From NCBI GenBank assembly GCA_020432595.1, contig JAGQGA010000350.1, positions 1 to 6,163 of the forward strand: a stretch of DNA of 6,163 nucleotides, read 5' to 3'. Positions within the stretch are counted from its first letter, which is position 1. Each line of letters opens with the position of its first letter. Positions 1 to 4,996 of this stretch are shown here, in pieces. Made by a program: the position numbers and the translations under genes. The stretch comes from Anaerolineales bacterium. GTDB lineage: Bacteria; Chloroflexota; Anaerolineae; Promineifilales; Promineifilaceae. A model generated the notes under the pieces. It saw nothing but the letters and a program-made list of their open reading frames with translations, was not told the origin of the DNA and made no database searches.

Positions 1-169
1 CGGCCTCTTCCAGAATTTGCATGGATTTGTCATGGATAAGCTGGAGTTTTTCGGCCGTTGCAATTTCGTAAGGGGGTAGATTCCACAGCGGCTGCGTGAT
101 ACGGGCAACCTGTTCATCACCATGGCCGTCATCCTGGCGCGGCCGTTTTCTTATACGTATGCGTCCCAT
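1..169 (-). CDS. Trimethylamine methyltransferase (MttB)-family protein, N-terminal fragment
   Basis: This is the 5' end of a gene leaving the left edge; 56 codons are visible. It starts at an ATG (169-167 on the complement) preceded by GGAG (complement of 175-178) with a 5-base spacer. Reading outward gives a basic start (MGRIRIRKRPRQDD), then PLWNLPPYEI at about residues 27-36, then KLQLIHDKSMQILEEA at 41-56. The order 'PPYEI... IHDxSxxILEEAG' matches the N-terminus of MttB-family proteins, including the non-pyrrolysine members such as glycine betaine methyltransferase (MtgB). These transfer a methyl group from a quaternary or tertiary amine to a corrinoid protein in the cytoplasm. The catalytic barrel lies outside the window, so substrate and pyrrolysine status cannot be judged. 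It is divergent from the GH172 gene. The frame is open throughout; the family call rests on a short N-terminus. Confidence 0.68.
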   Translation of the reverse strand, partial: MGRIRIRKRPRQDDGHGDEQVARITQPLWNLPPYEIATAEKLQLIHDKSMQILEEA

Positions 170-298
170 TATGTCTCCAATTTTGTTCAAAGATTAGGGA
201 AGTATAGCGATGGGCAAAAGGCGGGAAAAGGGATTGTAATCATGGCATTCTTGAGTATTTCCGTTACAACTAATACCATAAGAAAGCAAGGTATACAG

Positions 299-384
299 GT
301 GTCATTTCGAGGTCCTACGAGAAATCCAATTCTTATTAGCAAAGGGAAACTGGATTTCTCCTCGAAGACTCGTCGAAATGACAC
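299..384. repeat. 86-base imperfect palindrome (REP/MITE-like dispersed repeat)
   Basis: The outer arms are a perfect 12-base inverted repeat: GTGTCATTTCGA at 299-310 and TCGAAATGACAC at 373-384. An inner perfect 10-base pair, GAGAAATCCA at 319-328 and TGGATTTCTC at 351-360, lies in the same order, with mismatched bases between (311-318 against 361-372) and a loop at 329-350. The whole could fold as a long hairpin. Palindromes of the form 'GTCATTTCGA ... GAGAAATC' are, from memory, dispersed in many copies in Bacteroidota and other genomes. No target-site duplication is visible and it encodes nothing, so it is a non-autonomous or REP-type element at most. Confidence 0.7.
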
Positions 385-504
385 GTTTTGGCCGAAAACT
401 GAGTCATTAACGACAAACCTGTATGAAGCAAGGAAGGATTGGAAATGGAAATTGAGAATGGTTAATGGTGGATTCTCGATTTTCCATTCCTCATGCTCAA
501 TTCT

Positions 505-510
505 GGAGGG
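505..510 (+). promoter_or_regulatory. Ribosome-binding site deciding the GH172 start
   Basis: GGAGGG ends 4 bases before the ATG at 515. It is the only strong Shine-Dalgarno sequence before an in-frame start in the open frame that begins at 122. The ATGs at 122 and 242 have no comparable site, so this site fixes the start at 515. Confidence 0.75.
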
Positions 511-514
511 TGTT

Positions 515-1573
515 ATGAATTTGATGCAGTTGTGTAATTTGGATCAGGCGGTGTCGCGCTCGATTAGCCCAGAGAATTTTACAGGGGCAAAGGGACAGGG
601 GGGAATGGCAACCGAGGGAACGGGGGCGGTTCACGCGCTGGGGCTGGGGCAAGGGTGGAAGGTGTCGCCCTCGGTGCGAATTGCGGCCGGGAGTACGTTT
701 GAGATGGCGGATATTGAAGGGCCGGGAACGATTGAACAAATCTGGATGACCCCGACCGGCATTTGGCGTTTTTGCATTTTGCGAATTTATTGGGATGACC
801 AGGAACATCCGGCGGTGGAATGCCCGGTGGGGGACTTTTTTGCCTGCGGCTGGGGGAAGTTTGCCCCGGTGTCGTCGCTGGCGGTGTGTGTCAACCCCGG
901 CAGCGCCTTTAATTGCTATTGGCCGATGCCGTTTCGCCGCCGCTGCCGCATCACCTTTGAAAACCTGGGGGACGAGGCAATGACACTCTACTACCAAATT
1001 AACTACGCCCTGGGAGCAGTGCCAGACAATGCCGCCTATTTCCACGCCCAGTTCCGTCGGACAAACCCGTTGCCATACAAGGATGTATACACAATTTTGG
1101 ACGGGGTGCAGGGCGAAGGGCGATATGTGGGGACGTATATGGCGTGGGGGGTTAACAACAGCGGCTGGTGGGGTGAGGGGGAGATAAAATTTTTTATGGA
1201 TGGGGATGAGGAGTTCCCCACGATTTGCGGCACGGGAACGGAAGATTATTTTTGCGGCTCCTATAATTTCGAGAATAAGGAAACAAAGCAATATCAAGAA
1301 TTTTCCACGCCCTATGCGGGGATGCCACAGGTACTGCGACCGGACGGGGTGTATCAGTCGCAAACGCGGTTTGGCCTGTATCGCTGGCATATCACTGACC
1401 CGATTCGGTTTAAGCAGGATTTGCGGGTGACGATTCAGGCACTGGGGTGGCGGCAGGATCGGCGGTATTTGCCGCTGCAAGATGATATTGCGTCGGTGGC
1501 GTATTGGTACCAAACGCTGCCATCGCAGCCATTGGCACCGCTGCCGGAGCGAGATGTGTTGGAGATTGTGTAG
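515..1573 (+). CDS. Glycoside hydrolase family 172 (DUF2961) protein
   Basis: This 352-residue protein has the DUF2961/GH172 fold throughout. Visible motifs are SRSISPENFTGAKGQGGMA (14-32), the usual family N-terminus; IEGPGTIEQIWMT (67-79); WWGEGEIKFFMDGD (218-231); and GTGTEDYFCGSYNF (239-252). Characterised GH172 enzymes (bifidobacterial alpha-D-fructofuranosidase/difructose dianhydride I synthase, and D-arabinan exo-alpha-furanosidases) use two glutamates about 21 residues apart. Here E221 or E223 and E243 fit by position. Known members form trimers or hexamers. There is no signal peptide or membrane segment, so it should act in the cytoplasm. The length is normal for a minimal single-domain member. 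The start at 515 is chosen for its ribosome-binding site and because the family homology begins within a few residues. The substrate cannot be read from sequence; an alpha-D-furanoside is likely. The transporter and sugar kinase downstream are consistent with carbohydrate use. Confidence 0.88.
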   Translation: MNLMQLCNLDQAVSRSISPENFTGAKGQGGMATEGTGAVHALGLGQGWKVSPSVRIAAGSTFEMADIEGPGTIEQIWMTPTGIWRFCILRIYWDDQEHPAVECPVGDFFACGWGKFAPVSSLAVCVNPGSAFNCYWPMPFRRRCRITFENLGDEAMTLYYQINYALGAVPDNAAYFHAQFRRTNPLPYKDVYTILDGVQGEGRYVGTYMAWGVNNSGWWGEGEIKFFMDGDEEFPTICGTGTEDYFCGSYNFENKETKQYQEFSTPYAGMPQVLRPDGVYQSQTRFGLYRWHITDPIRFKQDLRVTIQALGWRQDRRYLPLQDDIASVAYWYQTLPSQPLAPLPERDVLEIV

Positions 1574-1584
1574 GAATTAGAGAT

Positions 1585-1649
1585 GGGAGATTAGGAGATT
1601 GGAGATTAGTGAAGATCCATAATCTCCAATCTCTAAGCGCCAATCTCCC
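1585..1649. repeat. Long two-part inverted repeat (hairpin) between GH172 and MFS genes
   Basis: A perfect 14-base inverted repeat, GAGATTGGAGATTA (1595-1608) and TAATCTCCAATCTC (1620-1633), encloses an 11-base loop. It is extended by an outer 8-base pair, GGGAGATT (1585-1592) and AATCTCCC (1642-1649). The left side is itself a short degenerate direct repeat of 'GGAGATTA/G'. The stem is only moderately GC-rich and is followed by just TTT, so it is not a canonical intrinsic terminator. Its 3' edge lies 6 bases before the Shine-Dalgarno of the MFS gene, so in RNA it could affect ribosome loading or protect the 3' end of the upstream message. It may instead be a dispersed intergenic repeat. Confidence 0.75.
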
Positions 1650-1663
1650 TTTACTGAGGGGAA

Positions 1664-2902
1664 ATGAAACATGTAATTTCTCGTATTATGCTGGCGTTTA
1701 AGCTACCGGCGTTTCGCTGGCTGTGGCTTGGCTCGAATTTTGGCTTTATGAGCATGATGGCGAGCGATTTGACGCTAGGGTGGCTGGTGCTGGAGCTGAC
1801 GGATTCGCCGTTTTGGGTGGGAGTGGTGGCCGCCGGCCGAGGGGTAGCCCAAGTCTTGTTTAGTTTGTTTGCCGGGGTGGTACTGGATCGGTACGATAAA
1901 CGGCGGGTGCTGCTGCTGGTGCAGGTGGGTAACATGCTGCTGCCGCTGGGGTTGGGGATGCTGCTATTGAGCGGGCGGGTGATGCTGTGGCATTTGCTGC
2001 TGGCGGGCGTGGTACAGGGGGGATTAACGGCCGTTCGTGCCCCCGCCTTTAACACCATGACCTACCAACTCGTTGGTGCCCAACGCATCCTCAACGCCAG
2101 TGCCACCCTGGGGCTAGGGTTTAACCTGGCTTTGGTGGTCGGTTCGGCCGTTACCGGCGTGCTGGTAGAGCAGTATGGCGAAGCCAGCGGGCTGTTTTTT
2201 GCCGCTATCGCCGGAACGGCCGGTATTGTCTCCATCTTGCTGGTGGGAGGCTCATTCACCGCCGCCACCCGTAGCGAGCCGCTGCTGCAAGCCGCTGTCG
2301 CTGGCGTGCGCTACGCATCGGGCAATCAGGAACTGCTGCGCCTGCTGCTGTTGAGCCTGTTTATCGAAACGTTTGGCTTTTCCCACCACGTCATGCTGCC
2401 CGTAATTGCCCGCGACGTGTTGGGGCTGGGGGCAGCGGGGCTGGGAGCACTGTCGTCGGCGCGGGGCATCGGGGCGATGTTAAGCAACTTGGGCATAGCA
2501 GCCTTGGGGGATTATGAGCACAAAGGGTATTTGCTGGTTTCAACCGTAGTCGGCGCAGGGTTTTTCCTGATGCTGTTTGGGCTATCCCGCTGGTATGAGC
2601 TATCGCTGCTGTTGGTTTTTGCAGCGGGGGCGGCGCTGGCGGCTTATGATGCCACGATGAAGGCATTGGTGCTGCTGCAAGCTGAAGATGATTGGCGGGG
2701 ACGGGTGCAAAGCTTGTATACGCTGACGTTTGGCTTTGTTTCGATTGGCGGCTTTGTGGCGGGGACAGTGGCAACGGCCGTTTCTGTCTCCTTTGCCCTG
2801 GTGATGAATGGGGGCATTATTTTGGCGTTTGTGGGGAAAAACGGCCGTTCTTTACGCCAACTCGGCACCCCCATCACCGCCACCCCACAAGCCGCCGATT
2901 AG
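1664..2902 (+). CDS. Major facilitator superfamily transporter, MFS_3/EntS-like
   Basis: This 412-residue integral membrane protein has many hydrophobic stretches (for example 50-72, 82-103, 108-121, 150-169, 176-195, 224-248, 288-308, 312-330, 352-392), consistent with about 12 helices. The MFS motif A is clear at 71-81 (GVVLDRYDKRR, loop 2-3). PAFNTMTYQLVGAQRILNA (127-145) and DDWRGRVQSLYTL (342-354) match segments typical of the MFS_3 group, which includes the enterobactin exporter EntS and many drug-efflux-like proteins. That group is mostly exporters driven by proton exchange; the substrate here is unknown. The start is preceded by GAGGGG ending only 2 bases before the ATG, an unusually short spacing unless GAGG at 1656-1659 is the paired part. 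An in-frame ATG at 1688 has no such site. The kinase follows after 27 bases, suggesting co-transcription. The reading frame carries six CGGCCG palindromes. Confidence 0.88.
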   Translation: MKHVISRIMLAFKLPAFRWLWLGSNFGFMSMMASDLTLGWLVLELTDSPFWVGVVAAGRGVAQVLFSLFAGVVLDRYDKRRVLLLVQVGNMLLPLGLGMLLLSGRVMLWHLLLAGVVQGGLTAVRAPAFNTMTYQLVGAQRILNASATLGLGFNLALVVGSAVTGVLVEQYGEASGLFFAAIAGTAGIVSILLVGGSFTAATRSEPLLQAAVAGVRYASGNQELLRLLLLSLFIETFGFSHHVMLPVIARDVLGLGAAGLGALSSARGIGAMLSNLGIAALGDYEHKGYLLVSTVVGAGFFLMLFGLSRWYELSLLLVFAAGAALAAYDATMKALVLLQAEDDWRGRVQSLYTLTFGFVSIGGFVAGTVATAVSVSFALVMNGGIILAFVGKNGRSLRQLGTPITATPQAAD

Positions 2903-3720
2903 CCCGCGTTGACGGCAAGGAGAATTTTGATGACCAAGATCGTTTCCGTAGGCGAAATTTGCCTTGATATTTACCTGAACCAAAACAAAACCTTTGTCGG
3001 TGGTCGTTCGCTGAATTTTGCCGTGCAGGCCAAACGGTGCGGTGCTGCCGTGTCAGCACTGATTAGCCGCGTGGGGCAGGATGAAGCAGGGCAGCGAACG
3101 CTGGCACTGCTGGCGCGGGAAGGGGTTGATCATGCTCACGTGCGCGTCATGGCTGGGTCAACCTCCACCTGTGACATTGAGCTGCTGCCCAACGCCGACC
3201 GCCTCTTTCCGCTCGATGGCTTTCACCTCAATGTGCTGGCAGGGATGCGCCTCAACGAGAATGAGTTGGCCTACGCTCTGGGTCACGATGTGGTCATGAC
3301 CATTTTTGACACCAACTACCCGTCGCCCATCTTTTACCAACTGATGGCCGCCAGCTTTACTGGGCTGCGAGCCACTGATTTTGATGCCTGGGAGCCATTT
3401 GCCGCCAACCCAGAGCCATTATTTGCCGCTATGCGGCTGGCGGATGTGGCGTTTCTCAGCGGGGATGAGGCCACGGTTGAGGCACTACGGCCGTTTTTGG
3501 CAAGCTATGGTGGGCTGGTGGTGGTGACGTTGGGGGCAAGGGGGAGCGTGGGGTTGCAAAACGGCCGTTTTACCCACCACCCTGCCATCCCCGTTGCCAA
3601 CCCGGTAGATGCCACCGGCTGCGGCGATGCTTACCAGGCGGCGTTTATGGTGGAATACGTCCGCAGCGGCAGTATTGAGCAGGCACTACAGCGCGGGACA
3701 GAGCAAGCAACGGCCGTTTT
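2026..3720. repeat. Cluster of HIP1-like AACGGCCGTT palindromes
   Basis: The full 10-base palindrome AACGGCCGTT occurs five times, starting at 2026, 2773, 2840, 3560 and 3709. Near matches lie at 2145, 2217 and 3488 (positions of the CGGCCG core). Across the window I count 16 CGGCCG cores by eye (52, 140, 684, 1834, 2028, 2145, 2217, 2775, 2842, 3488, 3562, 3711, 4192, 4196, 5368, 5802), most followed by TT. Within genes the copies are read in different codon phases (Thr-Ala-Val, Asn-Gly-Arg, Arg-Pro-Phe), so the DNA word rather than the peptide is conserved. Confidence 0.75.
2917..2922 (+). promoter_or_regulatory. Ribosome-binding site deciding the kinase start
   Basis: AAGGAG lies 7 bases before the ATG at 2930, ideal spacing. 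The frame stays open back to a TTG at 2909, but that start would lie upstream of this site and adds residues (MTARRIL) that do not belong to the PfkB fold. Confidence 0.8.
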
Positions 3721-3757
3721 ACAGCATTTAGGCGCAATCTCCGGGGCTGACCAGTAA
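2930..3757 (+). CDS. PfkB-family carbohydrate kinase, fructoselysine 6-kinase (FrlD)-like
   Basis: This 275-residue cytoplasmic sugar kinase of the ribokinase/PfkB family transfers phosphate from ATP to a sugar hydroxyl. It shows VSVGEICLDIY (5-15), the substrate-side segment GGRSLNFAVQAKRCGA (24-39), VGQDEAGQ (48-55), TLGARGS (200-206) and signature 2, DATGCGD (227-233), with D233 the expected catalytic base. Cys replaces the usual Ala in the GAGD anion hole. The lid region DRLFPLDGF (90-98) and TDFDAWEPF (149-157) resemble E. coli FrlD, which phosphorylates fructoselysine, and the length fits (FrlD is about 260 residues). Substrate is therefore a fructosamine or a related ketose, with low certainty. 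It follows the MFS gene by 27 bases and probably shares its transcript. It carries three CGGCCGTT words. The ending TAA is at 3755-3757. Confidence 0.87.
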   Translation: MTKIVSVGEICLDIYLNQNKTFVGGRSLNFAVQAKRCGAAVSALISRVGQDEAGQRTLALLAREGVDHAHVRVMAGSTSTCDIELLPNADRLFPLDGFHLNVLAGMRLNENELAYALGHDVVMTIFDTNYPSPIFYQLMAASFTGLRATDFDAWEPFAANPEPLFAAMRLADVAFLSGDEATVEALRPFLASYGGLVVVTLGARGSVGLQNGRFTHHPAIPVANPVDATGCGDAYQAAFMVEYVRSGSIEQALQRGTEQATAVLQHLGAISGADQ

Positions 3758-3766
3758 TAAAATGGG

Positions 3767-3823
3767 ACGCGGACGAACACAGACAAACGCGGATAAATCT
3801 GCGAAATCTGCGAAATCTTTGAT
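3767..3823. repeat. Degenerate 9-base tandem repeats in the convergent gap
   Basis: ATCTGCGAA occurs twice in tandem (3797-3805, 3806-3814) and is followed by the decayed copy ATCTTTGAT (3815-3823). Upstream, 3767-3796 is a related run built from ACGCGGACGAA, CACAGACAA and ACGCGGATA-like units. From memory, similar 'CGCGGAT(G)AA ... ATCTGCGAA' strings are common intergenic filler in Chloroflexota and other environmental genomes. The rest of the 108-base gap (3758-3865) has no GC-rich stem followed by a T-run, so I see no canonical terminator for either converging gene. Confidence 0.6.
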
Positions 3824-3865
3824 TTGATTTTCATTCGTGGTGATGTGTTCTCACCTATGGGAACT

Positions 3866-4843
3866 CTATAGGAGTTGGTTAGCGAAGGCTGGCAGCGCCG
3901 CCGCGCCGCCCGTATGCCAAAACAGCACCTTTTGCTGTCGCGTAAACGCCCCCCAGCGAATCAAATCAATCAACCCCGCCATGGCCCGCCCCGTGTAAAC
4001 CGGGTCGAGCAAAATCCCCTCAAACTGTGCCGTCATCTGCACCGCTTCCCGCTCCGCTTCCCCCACAACGGCATACCCCTCACCCACATAATCATCGTTC
4101 ACATCAATCAGGTCAGAGACCGACAGCGTGCCCAGCCCCAAATGGGTAGCCGTCGCCGTTGCCAGTGCCGCCACGTGGGTTTGCAGCTCGTCGGCCGGCC
4201 GATCAATGCTAATCCCCAAAATATTGGCGCGGTGCCCATAAATCTTCTTCCCCAGCACCATCCCCGCTTGCGTGCCACCGCTGCTGCTGGCTACGACAAT
4301 AAAATCAATGTGCAGCCGCTGCGCCTCAAGCTGCTCCAACAGTTCGGCCATTGCCAGCACGTAACCCGTCGCCCCAATGACGTTGGAGCCACCCACGGGA
4401 ATCGGATATGGTTTGCGCCCCATCGTGTGCAGTTCCGACAGCACATCTTTCATCGTGTCAGCACGACTTTTGCCGCCCGTCCAATACAAATGTGCCCCCA
4501 GCAGCAAATCAAGCAGCACATTGCCCGTTTTTTGACGCGGCGCTTTGCCGCTCAACACCAGGCTACAGCCCAAACCACAGCGGGCAGCAGCAGCGGCTGT
4601 TTGACGGCAATGGTTACTTTGAGCAGCCCCAGCCGTGACCAAATGGTCACAACCTTGTGCCAAAGCATCCGCCAGCAAAAATTCGAGCTTGCGAGCCTTA
4701 TTGCCACCCGTCGCCAGCCCCGTTTGGTCGTCCCGTTTGATGTATAGCTCTGGCCCACCTAGATGCCTGCTCAACCGCTCCATCTTGTCAATGGGGGTTG
4801 GCAAGTAGGCAAGGGGAACTCGGTTTGGGTAATTGGGTTTCAT
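3866..4843 (-). CDS. dcyD: D-cysteine desulfhydrase-type PLP enzyme (ACC deaminase/DcyD family)
   Basis: This 325-residue protein is a fold-type II PLP enzyme of the D-cysteine desulfhydrase/ACC deaminase family. The Schiff-base lysine is K49 in GLATGGNKARKLEFL (42-56), the catalytic serine is S76 in GAAQSNHCRQTAA (72-84), and the phosphate-binding loop is SSSGGTQAG (186-194). ACC deaminases carry Glu and Leu at two active-site positions (E295 and L322 in the Pseudomonas enzyme). Here those places are T284 in DPVYTGRAM and T311 in WHTGGAAAL, with the same 27-residue spacing. This argues against ACC deaminase and for D-cysteine desulfhydrase (D-cysteine to pyruvate, sulfide and ammonia). L-cysteate sulfo-lyase (CuyA) belongs to the same family and cannot be excluded. 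The start is supported by the family-typical VPLAYLPTPI at 9-18. No Shine-Dalgarno is present. It is convergent with the kinase and unlikely to be in its pathway. Confidence 0.85.
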   Translation of the reverse strand: MKPNYPNRVPLAYLPTPIDKMERLSRHLGGPELYIKRDDQTGLATGGNKARKLEFLLADALAQGCDHLVTAGAAQSNHCRQTAAAAARCGLGCSLVLSGKAPRQKTGNVLLDLLLGAHLYWTGGKSRADTMKDVLSELHTMGRKPYPIPVGGSNVIGATGYVLAMAELLEQLEAQRLHIDFIVVASSSGGTQAGMVLGKKIYGHRANILGISIDRPADELQTHVAALATATATHLGLGTLSVSDLIDVNDDYVGEGYAVVGEAEREAVQMTAQFEGILLDPVYTGRAMAGLIDLIRWGAFTRQQKVLFWHTGGAAALPAFANQLL

Positions 4844-4852
4844 ACAGCGGCG

Positions 4853-4858
4853 ATTATA
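4853..4858 (-). promoter_or_regulatory. Probable -10 element for a leaderless dcyD-like transcript
   Basis: On the complement, a consensus TATAAT lies with 9 bases between it and the ATG at 4843. Transcription normally begins about 6-9 bases after a -10 hexamer, so the message would start at or within about 3 bases of the ATG. No Shine-Dalgarno exists in the gap, which agrees with leaderless translation. No good -35 is visible at 16-18 bases upstream. Confidence 0.5.
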
Positions 4859-4924
4859 ACGCCAGATGGACGGGATGGGTATAAAGTGGGGTGGTGGTCA
4901 GCAATTCTCAATCTGAGGAGAAGT

Positions 4925-4996
4925 ATGAACAACGGAATGACAAATCATAACTTTTTCATAGCAATCTCCATCTTCCCTCCAGAAAGTCTTTACTAA
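4925..4996 (+). CDS. Possible 23-residue small ORF with a good ribosome-binding site
   Basis: GAGGAG at 4915-4920 stands 4 bases before an ATG that opens 23 codons ending in TAA. The peptide begins MNNGMTNHN and continues with a short hydrophobic part, FFIAISIF, then PPESLY. Its stop overlaps the stop of the NHL gene on the other strand (4993-4995). The same frame is open upstream to 4763, antisense to the dcyD-like gene. I recognise no family, and nothing follows on this strand, so it is not an obvious leader peptide. It could be a chance ORF in the 149-base gap. Confidence 0.22.
   Translation: MNNGMTNHNFFIAISIFPPESLY

Larger units (their letters stand above)
170..514. other. Divergent intergenic region between the MttB-like and GH172 genes
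   Basis: These 345 bases separate two divergent starts and should hold promoters for both. It is more AT-rich than its neighbours and its plus-strand translation (the upstream extension of the GH172 frame) resembles no protein I recognise. It contains the 299-384 palindrome and, near 455-478, a small inverted repeat (GAGAAT ... ATTCTC). I looked for -35/-10 pairs on both strands. A TATACT on the complement near 197-202 and a TTGAGA at 452-457 were the best, but neither had a convincing partner, so no promoter is called. Confidence 0.6.

Noticed and set aside
385..500. Promoter for the GH172 gene
   Set aside because: Candidate hexamers (TTGAGA at 452-457, TATGAA at 422-427) lack partners at proper spacing.
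122..514. N-terminal extension of the GH172 open frame (131 extra codons)
   Set aside because: The translation resembles no protein, runs through a palindromic repeat, overlaps the divergent MttB-like gene, and lacks a ribosome-binding site; the strong site is at 505-510.
497..1513. Long 338-codon frame on the minus strand
   Set aside because: It is antisense to the GH172 gene, rich in Pro, Arg and His as expected of a shadow frame, and has no recognisable domain.
2909..2929. TTG start seven codons before the kinase ATG
   Set aside because: The ideal AAGGAG site lies between the TTG and the ATG, and the PfkB fold begins right after the ATG.
3815..3872. Intrinsic terminator between the converging genes
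   Set aside because: Only weak AT-rich stems are present (AAATC/GATTT near 3813-3825; CCTAT/ATAGG at 3854-3872), and none is followed by a T-run on either strand.
3875..4747. Long 290-codon frame on the plus strand
   Set aside because: It is antisense to the dcyD-like gene and its composition (Gln, Arg, His, Pro-rich) is that of a shadow frame.
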